NCBI GenBank assembly: GCA_902573385.1
Contig: CACGJS010000006.1
Span: 1-33,618, forward strand
Direction of reading: 5' to 3'
Length of the DNA stretch: 33,618 nucleotides
DNA from: an uncultured Pelagibacteraceae bacterium
GTDB lineage: Bacteria; Pseudomonadota; Alphaproteobacteria; Pelagibacterales; Pelagibacteraceae
Under the pieces are notes generated by a model, which saw only the letters and a list, made by a program, of their open reading frames with translations, did no database searches and was not told the origin of the DNA. Positions 7,331 through 15,534 of this stretch are shown here, piece after piece. Position 1 is the stretch's first letter. Each line of letters opens with the position of its first letter. Position numbers and translations under genes: made by a program.

Positions 7331-8761
7331 TTATTTCCAACCTGTGACTGTCTTTACTTCAAGGTATTCTTCAAGACCCCACACTCCACCTTCACGTCCA
7401 TTTCCTGATTGTCTAAAACCACCAAAAGGTGTTCCTGGATCTGCGGCATTACCGTTAATATAAACACATCCTGATTTAAGTTTTTTTGCAACTCTATGAG
7501 CTTTTTCTTTATCTTCAGTTTGTAAATAATTTCCTAAACCATATTCAGTATTATTAGTAATTTTTATTGCTTCTTCTTCTGTCTCAAAAGGAATAATTGA
7601 TAGAACAGGACCAAAAATTTCTTTTTTTGCTATTTCCATATTGTTTGTAACATTTGTAAAAATAGTTGGTTTAATAAAATAACCTTTATTAAGATTTTTT
7701 GGTAGATCTGGTCCACCTGCTGCTAGAGTAGCGCCTTCTTCTATGCCATTTTTAATTAGATTAATAATTTTATCATATTGTGTTTTTGAAACCACAGGTC
7801 CAATATGATCTCCTTTTTTTGAAGCTATATCTACTTTTATCAGATTTGCTTCCTCAACTGCTTCTTTAATAGCTCTTTGATAAATAGATTTTTCAACCAA
7901 CATTCTTGTTGGTGCATCACATGACTGTCCAGAATTACTCATAACATTTCTAATTCCATCTCTAATAGCATTAGGATATGAGTCTGCAAAAACAATATTT
8001 CCACCTTTGCCTCCTAATTCCAAACAAACCCTTTTAATTGTTTCAGCTGCATTTTTAGAGATTAATTTTCCAGCTCTTGTTGATCCAGTAAAAGAAACCA
8101 TATCAATATCAGGATGACCGGATATATGTGTCCCAACTCCAGCTCCATCACCATTAATTAAATTAAAAACACCTTTTGGAAAACCAACTTCATCAATCAT
8201 TTCAGCAAATAACATTCCCGAAATAGGAGCAATTTCTGAGGGTTTTAAAATCATTGTACATCCTGTTGCTAATGAAGGAATAACTTTTAAAGCGATTTGA
8301 TTAATAGGCCAGTTCCAAGGTGTAATTAATCCACAAACTCCAATTGGTTCATAATAAATATGGTTATTTGATTTTTTATCAAAATGTTCATCAAATTTAA
8401 AATCTTTAAGTCTTAAAATGAAATCTTCTAAATGTGATTGACCTGATGCAGTTTGTGCATCACTTGCCCAATCCATAGGCGCACCCATTTCTAATGAAAT
8501 AGCCTCAGCCATTTCTCTAAATCTTTTTTTATAAATAGAAAGTAATTTTTCTAGATAGCGTAATCGATCTTCTTTGGTAGTTTCTTTCCATGTTTCAAAG
8601 GCATCTTTAGCAGATTTTACTGCAGTATTCGTATCTTCTTTAGAACCTAAAGAAATAACTGCACATGGATCTTCATTAGATGGGTTGATGACTTTAAAAT
8701 CATTTGGTTTGTTTGGTTTAACCCATTGACCATTAATATAAAATTTTCTCTTATCTAACAT
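7331..8761 (-). CDS. NAD(P)-dependent aldehyde dehydrogenase (copy A)
   Basis: A full-length class I/II-type aldehyde dehydrogenase of about 476 residues that oxidises an aldehyde to its acid in the cytoplasm. Visible residues, numbered from the ORF-track start, are N152 of ITPWNWP, the general base E249 in LELGGKG and the nucleophile C282 in NSGQSCDAPTR. The ORF-track start at 8764 is a TTG; the ATG right after it at 8761 is preferred. It closely resembles the aldehyde dehydrogenase at 30462 along its whole length, including the N terminus KFYINGQWV and the C terminus GLEEYLEVK. It lies between a hydroxyacid dehydrogenase and a VOC protein in one operon, so the substrate may be a semialdehyde made by the upstream enzyme. 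The substrate is not known. Confidence 0.92.
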   Translation of the reverse strand: MLDKRKFYINGQWVKPNKPNDFKVINPSNEDPCAVISLGSKEDTNTAVKSAKDAFETWKETTKEDRLRYLEKLLSIYKKRFREMAEAISLEMGAPMDWASDAQTASGQSHLEDFILRLKDFKFDEHFDKKSNNHIYYEPIGVCGLITPWNWPINQIALKVIPSLATGCTMILKPSEIAPISGMLFAEMIDEVGFPKGVFNLINGDGAGVGTHISGHPDIDMVSFTGSTRAGKLISKNAAETIKRVCLELGGKGGNIVFADSYPNAIRDGIRNVMSNSGQSCDAPTRMLVEKSIYQRAIKEAVEEANLIKVDIASKKGDHIGPVVSKTQYDKIINLIKNGIEEGATLAAGGPDLPKNLNKGYFIKPTIFTNVTNNMEIAKKEIFGPVLSIIPFETEEEAIKITNNTEYGLGNYLQTEDKEKAHRVAKKLKSGCVYINGNAADPGTPFGGFRQSGNGREGGVWGLEEYLEVKTVTGWK

Positions 8762-8782
8762 CAAAGTATTTTATCATAATAA

Positions 8783-9724
8783 TTATATTTCATACCCTTT
8801 TTCTTCTGGTTCGTTATCAACCAATTCTTCTGGAAATCCATTTGCTCTAAAATCTATTTTATTTACATCTTCCATCCTTTTAACAATCATAGAAGACCAA
8901 GCTCTCGAACCGTATTTTTTTTGACCATCTTTAAATATTTTAAAAATTAAAGGCGAAATTTCTAAAGTTGTATTTAATTTTTTTGCTAAATTATCAAATA
9001 GACCTATATCTTTAAGAACAAGATCCATAGTAAAGTTAATATTATATGAACCATTTAAAATTACTTGACTTTCAGTTTCATGAACAAACGAATTTCCAGA
9101 AGAAACAGCTATACCTTTGTAGGTTTTTGTTAAATCTAAATTAAATTTTTTAGCAACTGTCCAAGCTTCACCAAGAGCAGCCAAATGAACAGAAGCTAAA
9201 TAATTAGTAATTACTTTTAATGTTGAAGCAGTTCCTAATTCACCGGTATGTAATATTTTTCTCCCCATAACTGTTAAAGCAGGTAATATTTTTTTAAAAG
9301 TATTTATTTCTCCGCCAACAAAAATTGCAATATTTCCCGTTGCCGCTCTATGACAACCACCACTTACTGGACCATCTAAAGGAATAGCCCCTTTGGCAAT
9401 TATCTTTTTACCTATTCTTTTGACTTCAGCCTCATCTGTTGTACTCATTTCTAGCCAAATCTTATTTTTTGAAAGTCCTTTTAGTATTCCATTTTCTCCT
9501 TCCATAACCTCAGCACAAATTTGAGGTGAAGGTAGACAGGTAATTATTAAATCAACTTGTTCAGCTAATTCTTTTGCAGAATTTGCAACTTTAGCTCCTA
9601 AATCTTTAAAAGATTTTGTTAAATTTTTGTCTAAATCTCTAACTGTTAAATCAAACTTATTTCGTAACAAACTCCCAGCAAGTTTTCCACCAACATTACC
9701 TAAACCAACAAAACCTATTTTCAT
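8783..9724 (-). CDS. 3-hydroxyisobutyrate dehydrogenase family NAD(P)-dependent beta-hydroxyacid dehydrogenase
   Basis: A 313-residue member of the beta-hydroxyacid dehydrogenase family. The Rossmann motif is GFVGLGNVG (residues 4-12), the substrate-binding motif DGPVSGG is at 117-123, and the catalytic lysine is K170 in LKVITNYLAS with N174 after it. The family includes 3-hydroxyisobutyrate dehydrogenase, tartronate semialdehyde reductase and sulfolactaldehyde-type enzymes, and these cannot be separated by eye. Its product or substrate is a semialdehyde, which fits the aldehyde dehydrogenase 18 bases downstream. Its start overlaps the stop of the EamA transporter gene by four bases (ATGA), so the two are translationally coupled. 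Confidence 0.88.
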   Translation of the reverse strand: MKIGFVGLGNVGGKLAGSLLRNKFDLTVRDLDKNLTKSFKDLGAKVANSAKELAEQVDLIITCLPSPQICAEVMEGENGILKGLSKNKIWLEMSTTDEAEVKRIGKKIIAKGAIPLDGPVSGGCHRAATGNIAIFVGGEINTFKKILPALTVMGRKILHTGELGTASTLKVITNYLASVHLAALGEAWTVAKKFNLDLTKTYKGIAVSSGNSFVHETESQVILNGSYNINFTMDLVLKDIGLFDNLAKKLNTTLEISPLIFKIFKDGQKKYGSRAWSSMIVKRMEDVNKIDFRANGFPEELVDNEPEEKGYEI

Positions 9725-10593
9725 TTTTTAACCTCTTCTTTTTTATTTTTTGTAAATACTATCAAAATTACTCCAATTATTATTATTGTACCTCCTATGA
9801 ATAATTCTTGTGTTGGTTTTTCTCCTAAAAGAAATATTGCTGCCAATAAACCTGTTGGTGGAATACCCATCGTAACTATAGGAAGAACTTTATAAAGTGG
9901 ATTGTTTTTTAAAACATAATAGAAGCAACCGTAGGTAATTGGTTGCATTATAAATCCAATGTAAATTGCAATTATCCAATGATCAAATTTTGCATTCATT
10001 AAGTAACCAATTGTATTTCCATCAATTATTGCTGATAAAAATATTAAAATTGGTCCAGAACATAAAGCTAGCCAAGCAACTAATGCAACAGGATTTATTT
10101 GTTTACTAAGTGGTTTAACAATAACTTGACCGAGAGCCCATGTTGCAGATCCTAAAATAGTAAGAGCGATACCAAAAAATTTTCCATCCAGATTAGGTGA
10201 TCCAACTAAAACATAAACACCAATAAAAGCTAAACTAATTCCAAATAAAGCTCTTACAGTTGGTTTTTCTTTAAGCATAAAATAAGCAAAGACTACTCCA
10301 AATGGAACTTCTGTTTGAACCAATAAGACAGCAGCTGATGCATCAATTAAATTTAAACCAGAATAGGTAATACTGTATTGCAAAGTATTTGCAATAAATG
10401 AAGCAATAAATATTTTTTTTAAATACCCTATTGGTATAGGAAACCACCAAATTAAAATTGATGCTGCAAAACAAAATCTTATACCCATTAAAAGAATAGG
10501 TGGAAAAGAGTCAAAAGCTGGTTTTGCAACAACAAAACCAAACCCCAAAAATATAGGAACTAAGAATGCAATCAGAGTGTCTTTTAAATTCAT
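9721..10593 (-). CDS. EamA/DMT-superfamily transporter
   Basis: A 290-residue inner-membrane protein with about ten hydrophobic helices in two repeated halves, as expected for EamA (drug/metabolite transporter) proteins. The first half includes PIFLGFGFVVAKPAF and the second ALTILGSATWALGQVI, the internal duplication of the family. The C terminus is short and basic (KNKKEEVKK). Such proteins usually export or exchange amino acids and other metabolites, but the substrate is unknown. It is the first gene of a five-gene minus-strand operon with dehydrogenases and stands divergent from the EutA-like gene, with 59 bases between them. Confidence 0.88.
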   Translation of the reverse strand: MNLKDTLIAFLVPIFLGFGFVVAKPAFDSFPPILLMGIRFCFAASILIWWFPIPIGYLKKIFIASFIANTLQYSITYSGLNLIDASAAVLLVQTEVPFGVVFAYFMLKEKPTVRALFGISLAFIGVYVLVGSPNLDGKFFGIALTILGSATWALGQVIVKPLSKQINPVALVAWLALCSGPILIFLSAIIDGNTIGYLMNAKFDHWIIAIYIGFIMQPITYGCFYYVLKNNPLYKVLPIVTMGIPPTGLLAAIFLLGEKPTQELFIGGTIIIIGVILIVFTKNKKEEVKK

Positions 10594-10652
10594 ATAGTTA
10601 TTTTTAATATTAATGATTATTAAATAATTATGATATATTCACTTTTTAAAAT

Positions 10653-11399
10653 ATGAATTCAACAAAAATAGAACCTAAGTATATAATCAAATCAAATCCT
10701 AGAGTTGGACTTATTGCTCTTGCAAGTGATTTTATGATTGAGAAGGACTTTATAAATGTGATCAAGGACCGTAATATTGATTTCTTTGTAAATCGAATAG
10801 AATGCTACAATCCTTTAACCAAAGAAAATCTGATTAAAATGTCAAATAAAGTAACTGATGTTGCAAAAGATATTTTGCCAGATCAAGATTTAGATTGCGT
10901 TGTTTATGGATGTACATCTGGAACTATTGCAGCTGGTCATAATTCAATTGAACAAAAAGTAAAAGCTGCAAAACCAATGGCTGACGTTACAACACCAAGT
11001 ACAGCTGCAATTAAAGCTTTAAAAAAACTAAATATTAAAAAAATTTATATATTTACACCTTATAGTAAAAAATTAAATGATGAGGTTTTAGATTATTTTA
11101 AAAGCGAAGGTTTTGAAATTACATCAAATTCTTATTTTGATATCGAAGCTGATTACGATATTGGAAAAGTTGATCAAAATCATCTGTATGATGTTTTATC
11201 TAAAATTGATTTAAAAGGAGCTGAAGCTTTATTTGTATCTTGTACAGCTTTACCAGTATTGCCAATAATTGATAAATTGGAAAAAAAACTAAATACTATT
11301 GTTTTATCAAGTAATCAGGCGTTGATTTGGGATACCCTTGTCAAAATAAATAAAAATAATTCTATAGAAGGTTTTGGAAAGTTATTTAATTCAAATTAA
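10653..11399 (+). CDS. eutA: EutA-like (ectoine utilization) Asp/Glu racemase-fold protein
   Basis: A 248-residue protein of the Asp/Glu racemase, maleate isomerase and arylmalonate decarboxylase fold. The two cysteines of this two-lobed active site are present: C87 in VVYGCTSGTIAAG and C197 in LFVSCTALPVLP. The stretches RVGLIALASDF, VNRIECYNPLTKENL and LSSNQALIWD match, from memory, ectoine-utilisation EutA proteins more than plain maleate isomerases. The next gene, 2 bases downstream, is an ectoine-hydrolase-like protein, which supports this reading because eutA and doeA/eutD lie together in marine ectoine degraders. The exact reaction of EutA is not well settled. The alternative is maleate isomerase. 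Confidence 0.75.
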   Translation: MNSTKIEPKYIIKSNPRVGLIALASDFMIEKDFINVIKDRNIDFFVNRIECYNPLTKENLIKMSNKVTDVAKDILPDQDLDCVVYGCTSGTIAAGHNSIEQKVKAAKPMADVTTPSTAAIKALKKLNIKKIYIFTPYSKKLNDEVLDYFKSEGFEITSNSYFDIEADYDIGKVDQNHLYDVLSKIDLKGAEALFVSCTALPVLPIIDKLEKKLNTIVLSSNQALIWDTLVKINKNNSIEGFGKLFNSN

Positions 11400-11401
11400 T
11401 T

Positions 11402-12568
11402 ATGTTATTTACTAAAGAAGAATATAAAAAAAGATTAAAAAAAGTACAAAGTTCAATGCAAAAAAAAGGGATTGAGCTACTTATCTCTCAAGATACTTCT
11501 AACATGAATTATTTAACAGGATATGATGCTTGGTCATTTTATTATGCGCAGTGTGTTATAGTACATGTTAATGCTGATGAGCCAATTTGTTTTGTAAGAG
11601 CTCAAGATGCAGGAGGCGCTTATATAAAAACTTATTTAAAGAATGAAAATATTATTGTTTATGAAGAAAAGTACATTCATACGTGGCCGTTACATCCCTA
11701 TGATCGTTTAGTCGAATTAATTAAAGAAAAAAAATGGGATAAATTAAGTATTGGTCTTGAGATGGATAGTCATTATTTTACTGCATTTTGTTATGAAAAA
11801 ATTAAACAAGGTTTGCCTAATGCTAAACTTAAAGACAGTGAGCGTTTAGTAAATTGGGTAAGAGTAATTAAATCAGAAGCAGAGATAAATTTAATGAAAT
11901 CGGCAGCTCTAATTTCTGAAAAGGGAATGAAAAAAGCATTTGAGTCTATCAACCCTGGAGTTAGACAATGTGATGCTGTAGCAGATATTCAAAAAACATT
12001 ATTTAGTGGAACATCAGAGTATGGAGGAGATTATGCAAGCATAGCAACATTGTTGCCAACTGGTAAAGGAACATCCGCATCTCATTTAACTCATACACAA
12101 GATAAATTTGTTACAGGTGAGGCTACTATAATTGAACTTGCAGGTGTTCATAAAAGATATCATGTTCCTATGGCAAGAACAGTTTTATTAGGTAAGGCAG
12201 AACAAAAAAAAACAGATGCTATGAAAGCAACGATAGAAGCCTTAGAAGCTGGAATATCTGCAACAAAACCTGGAAACACAGCTGATGATGTAGCACAAAA
12301 GTTTTGGAAAGTTTTGGATAAATATAAAATTAAAAAAGAATCTAGAACTGGATACTCAATAGGAATTGGTTATCCTCCAGATTGGGGAGAACACACTCTT
12401 AATATATCAAAAGGAGACAAAACTATTCTTTATCCAAATGTTACATTTCATATGATTGCAGTTATGCAATTTGGTGATTGGGGGGTAGAAGCCTCAGAAT
12501 CAGTAAGAGTTACTGAAAATGGAAGTGAACTATTTTGTAACATGTCAAAAGATATATATGTCAAATAA
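11402..12568 (+). CDS. doeA: Ectoine hydrolase-like M24-fold protein (DoeA/EutD)
   Basis: A 388-residue protein with a creatinase-type N-terminal domain (about 1-155) and a pita-bread M24 domain (about 160-388). Several stretches match, from memory, ectoine hydrolases: SNMNYLTGYDAWSFY, GLEMDSHYF, RTGYSIGIGYPPDWGE and VTENGSELFCNM. Ectoine hydrolase opens the ectoine ring to N-acetyl-diaminobutyrate and is reported to work without metal, unlike aminopeptidase P. The usual M24 Asp metal ligands are also not in place here (IIELAGVHKRYH). A Xaa-Pro peptidase is the less likely alternative. The deacetylase DoeB/EutE and eutB/eutC are not in the window, so the pathway is incomplete here. The stop overlaps the next gene by 11 bases. 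Confidence 0.8.
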   Translation: MLFTKEEYKKRLKKVQSSMQKKGIELLISQDTSNMNYLTGYDAWSFYYAQCVIVHVNADEPICFVRAQDAGGAYIKTYLKNENIIVYEEKYIHTWPLHPYDRLVELIKEKKWDKLSIGLEMDSHYFTAFCYEKIKQGLPNAKLKDSERLVNWVRVIKSEAEINLMKSAALISEKGMKKAFESINPGVRQCDAVADIQKTLFSGTSEYGGDYASIATLLPTGKGTSASHLTHTQDKFVTGEATIIELAGVHKRYHVPMARTVLLGKAEQKKTDAMKATIEALEAGISATKPGNTADDVAQKFWKVLDKYKIKKESRTGYSIGIGYPPDWGEHTLNISKGDKTILYPNVTFHMIAVMQFGDWGVEASESVRVTENGSELFCNMSKDIYVK

Positions 12569-13088
12569 TTTAGAAATAGTTGATAATTTTCTAGAAACAA
12601 AAGATTTTCTAGAAATAAAAAATTTTATTATGTCTCCTAGATGTCAGTGGAGATATGTAAGTTTTATAGCTCATAAAGATGGTAGAGATAAAGATAAAGA
12701 TGGTTATTTTGTACATAGTTTTAAGGATTGTCATCCAGAAACTTTTATAGATAGATTTCCAGAGAGTCCAAATTATCGATTAATGTCAAAATTAATGAAT
12801 AAAATAAAAGAAAAAGTAAAATATCAAAATATTTTGAGAATTAGATCTTCTCTATATCCGAGAAGAGAAACTCAAAAACCAGATCCTTTTCACGTAGATT
12901 ATGATTTTTCTCATAAAGTTTGTATATTTTATTTAAACACAAATAATGGATATACGATGTTTGAAAATGGAGAAAAAGTTCATTCAGTTGAAAATCAATT
13001 AGTCATTTTTGATGGAAATAAGAAACATTGTAGTGTTGTTCAAACAGACAAATCTGCAAGGTATATAATAAATATAAACATTCTATAA
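12558..13088 (+). CDS. Small 2-oxoglutarate/Fe(II)-dependent oxygenase (prolyl-4-hydroxylase-like)
   Basis: About 176 residues from the ATG at 12558. The ORF-track start at 12519 lies further inside the upstream gene and would add 13 residues with no homology look, so it is rejected. The iron-binding facial triad is visible as HVD in DPFHVDYDFSH and the distal His in GNKKHCSV, followed by an Arg (SARYIININ) in the 2-oxoglutarate-binding position. Small single-domain oxygenases of this kind occur in marine bacteria and their phages, and their substrates are mostly unknown. It overlaps the ectoine-hydrolase-like gene by 11 bases and precedes the ABC transporter by 43 bases, so it may hydroxylate or demethylate the compound handled by this cluster. 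Confidence 0.7.
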   Translation: MSNNLEIVDNFLETKDFLEIKNFIMSPRCQWRYVSFIAHKDGRDKDKDGYFVHSFKDCHPETFIDRFPESPNYRLMSKLMNKIKEKVKYQNILRIRSSLYPRRETQKPDPFHVDYDFSHKVCIFYLNTNNGYTMFENGEKVHSVENQLVIFDGNKKHCSVVQTDKSARYIININIL

Positions 13089-13131
13089 TAAAATCCTTGA
13101 AAAAAATGATAACAAATGTTTTAAATTCCAG

Positions 13132-14220
13132 ATGTCAAAAAACAAACAATTTGTAAGATTTGATAATGTAGATAAAAGCTACGATGGAAAAATCTTAGTA
13201 GTTAAAGGATTAGACTTAGATATTGAAGAAGGTGAGTTTGTAACAATGTTAGGACCTTCAGGTTCTGGTAAGACAACTTGCTTGATGATGTTAGCAGGCT
13301 TTGAAACACCTACTCATGGAGAAATTTACTTAGATAATAAAGTTATCTCAAATATTCCTCCGCACAAAAGAGGAATTGGTATGGTTTTTCAAAATTATGC
13401 ATTATTTCCACACATGACAGTATATGAAAATTTAGCTTTTCCATTGAGAGTTAGAAAAATTCCAAAAGACGAAGCAGATAAGAAAGTTGATAAAGCCTTA
13501 TCAATGGTTTCTCTACAAGGTTTTGAAGCAAGAATGCCAATGCAATTATCTGGAGGCCAACAGCAAAGGGTTGCAGTAGCAAGATCACTTGTGTTTGATC
13601 CAAAACTTGTATTGATGGATGAACCTTTAGGTGCCCTAGACAAAAATTTAAGAGAGAGTATGCAATACGAAATTAAACATATACATGAAAGCATTGGTGT
13701 AACAGTTGTCTATGTAACACATGATCAAACGGAAGCTTTGACAATGTCAAACAGAATTGCTGTATTTAATGATGGAAAAGTTCAACAACTTTCAAGTCCA
13801 GACGAACTATATGAAAGACCAGTTAATTCGTTTGTGGCAGAGTTTATTGGAGAAAACAATACATTTGTTGGAACAGTAACTGATGTTTCGGGAAATACAT
13901 GTAAAGTTAAATTAAATAGTGGAGCTGAAATTTTAGCGAATCCTATTTCTGTAAAAGCTAAGGGTGATAAAACCACTGTATCTTTAAGACCAGAAAGAGC
14001 TTTAATTAATCCAAAAGATAAAATGGATAATAACTACAAGGGGAAAATTAAAGAAGTGATCTATCATGGTGATCACACTAGATTAAGAATGGACATGTTA
14101 GGTAATGAACAATTTATTTTAAAAATCCCAAATAGTTCATCAAATCTAGAGATTAAAACTGGAAATGATATTAATGTAGGCTGGAACGCTAATGATAGTA
14201 GAGCTTTAGACCCTAAATAA
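13132..14220 (+). CDS. potA: Spermidine/putrescine-type ABC transporter ATPase (PotA)
   Basis: Cytoplasmic ATPase of 362 residues. Walker A is GPSGSGKT (41-48), the Q-loop is in VFQNYALFPH, the signature is LSGGQQQR (139-146) and Walker B is LVLMDEP (159-165). A C-terminal regulatory TOBE domain spans about 280-355, which puts it in the PotA/FbpC/UgpC group. Its neighbours are a PotD-like binding protein and two permeases. The Pot label reflects the family; actual substrates of such systems include polyamines, GABA-like compounds and other small cations. Confidence 0.93.
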   Translation: MSKNKQFVRFDNVDKSYDGKILVVKGLDLDIEEGEFVTMLGPSGSGKTTCLMMLAGFETPTHGEIYLDNKVISNIPPHKRGIGMVFQNYALFPHMTVYENLAFPLRVRKIPKDEADKKVDKALSMVSLQGFEARMPMQLSGGQQQRVAVARSLVFDPKLVLMDEPLGALDKNLRESMQYEIKHIHESIGVTVVYVTHDQTEALTMSNRIAVFNDGKVQQLSSPDELYERPVNSFVAEFIGENNTFVGTVTDVSGNTCKVKLNSGAEILANPISVKAKGDKTTVSLRPERALINPKDKMDNNYKGKIKEVIYHGDHTRLRMDMLGNEQFILKIPNSSSNLEIKTGNDINVGWNANDSRALDPK

Positions 14221-14337
14221 AAGATAAGATATCAACCTTATATTTATTATATTTTATAAAGACAAATAGCGCCGAATCAGCTGTTGACTCATCATTGTGA
14301 TATTGTTTTACTTTCTTTTTTAAAAAATAACGTTAAC

Positions 14338-14342
14338 GGAGG
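14338..14342 (+). promoter_or_regulatory. Strong ribosome binding site of the PotD-like gene
   Basis: GGAGG stands four bases before the ATG at 14347, within a 126-base gap after potA. An extended -10-like sequence (TGATATTGT, 14298-14306) occurs upstream without a clear -35 at normal spacing. Separate high-level expression of the binding protein is therefore possible but not proven. Confidence 0.6.
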
Positions 14343-14346
14343 ATAA

Positions 14347-15468
14347 ATGAAAAAATTAAGTAAATTATTACTTGCTCTATCTTTTGTACTTTCTATTACA
14401 ACTTCAGCATTTGCAGTTACTGTAGTGTCATGGGGTGGTGCTTACACAGAAAGTCAAAAATTAGGGTATGGTGATCCTACTGCAAAGAAATTAGGTATAC
14501 CTGTTGATTGGGTAGACTACACAGGTGGATTATCTGAAATTAAAGCTCAAAAAGAAGCTGGAAAAATTACTTGGGACATCATTGATGTGTACGCAAAAGA
14601 CACTATCATTGGCTGTGACGAAGGTATTTTTGTTGAATTCGATTTCGATAAAGACTTTGCACCAGCTCCAGATGGAACACCAGCAAGTGAAGATTTTTTT
14701 ACTAGCATGCCTTCAAAGTGTGCAGTTGGAAACATTCTTTACTCTTGGAACTTTGCTTATAACAAAGACAATTTAAAAAAAGCTCCTAAAACAGCTAGAG
14801 ACTTTTTTAATACTAAAAAGTTTCCTGGTAAGAGAGCACTTTATAAAGGAGCAATGTCTAACATAGAACTTGCTACTGTTGGTGCATTAAAAGTTAAACC
14901 AGGTAAAGGTAATGGTAAAGTTTGGGACGCTCTTGAAAAAGATGGTGGAGTAGACAAAGCTATTGCTGCTATTAAAAAACTTTGCCAAGATCCAAAAGGT
15001 GGATGCGTATTCTGGAATGCTGGAGCTCAGCCACCAGAACTATTAGCTAATGGTGAAGTTGTAATGGCTACTGGTTGGAATGGTAGATTCTTTAACGCGC
15101 AAATGGAAGGAACTCCAATTGTACAAGTATGGGATGGTCAAATTTTAGACTATGAATACTTTGCAATGGTTAAAGGTGGACCTAACGATGCAAACGGTAA
15201 AGCTTTGAAAGTTCTTAGAGAAATGACAAGTTCTGAAGGTTTAGCAGGAAGCGCTAAGTATATTGCTTACGCTCCTTGGAGAAAATCTTCAATAGCTGTT
15301 ATGGAAGCTGGAGAGCCTTGGTTTAAAGATGGTAAGACTAACATGGTACCACATATGCCAACAGCTCCTGCTAACACTAAAAACTATATGCTTATGAATC
15401 CTAATTTTTGGGCCGACAACCAAGATGAGATCGGTGAAAAATGGGAAGCTATGAAAGCTGGTCTATAA
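14347..15468 (+). CDS. potD: Spermidine/putrescine-type periplasmic substrate-binding protein (PotD-like)
   Basis: A 373-residue extracellular solute-binding protein. The signal peptide runs to SAFA, then VTVVSWGGAYTES, the usual first strand of PotD/PotF and related proteins. The C-terminal lobe contains TGWNGRFFNAQ and the hinge region is normal. Tryptophans and acidic residues (WDIIDVY, CDEGIFVEFDFD) could form a binding site for an amine, but the ligand cannot be fixed from sequence. A strong Shine-Dalgarno and a terminator hairpin directly after the gene point to expression above the permeases. Confidence 0.9.
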   Translation: MKKLSKLLLALSFVLSITTSAFAVTVVSWGGAYTESQKLGYGDPTAKKLGIPVDWVDYTGGLSEIKAQKEAGKITWDIIDVYAKDTIIGCDEGIFVEFDFDKDFAPAPDGTPASEDFFTSMPSKCAVGNILYSWNFAYNKDNLKKAPKTARDFFNTKKFPGKRALYKGAMSNIELATVGALKVKPGKGNGKVWDALEKDGGVDKAIAAIKKLCQDPKGGCVFWNAGAQPPELLANGEVVMATGWNGRFFNAQMEGTPIVQVWDGQILDYEYFAMVKGGPNDANGKALKVLREMTSSEGLAGSAKYIAYAPWRKSSIAVMEAGEPWFKDGKTNMVPHMPTAPANTKNYMLMNPNFWADNQDEIGEKWEAMKAGL

Positions 15469-15499
15469 TTAGTTTATAGATTAGACTTTTATTTTATTT

Positions 15500-15530
15500 A
15501 AAGGGCGGTTAATATATAGCCGCCCTTTTT
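15500..15530 (+). terminator. Rho-independent terminator hairpin between the PotD-like gene and potB
   Basis: AAAGGGCGG (15500-15508) pairs with CCGCCCTTT (15520-15528) across an 11-base A/T loop and runs into a T-tract ending at 15531. It is the clearest intrinsic terminator in the window. The start codon of potB is only four bases beyond, so permease expression must depend on read-through. Confidence 0.85.
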
Positions 15531-15534
15531 TATT

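Noticed and set aside
8762-8764. TTG start for aldehyde dehydrogenase copy A
   Set aside because: An ATG follows directly in frame and matches the N terminus of copy B.
12519-12557. Earlier ATG for the small 2OG oxygenase
   Set aside because: It would extend the overlap with the hydrolase gene to 50 bases and add residues without family resemblance; ATG at 12558 is a better fit.
14221-14346. Possible riboswitch or small RNA before the PotD-like gene
   Set aside because: Only short weak inverted repeats are seen (GAATCA...TGACTC and ATAAG...CTTAT). No known SAR11 riboswitch consensus is recognisable, so no RNA feature is claimed.
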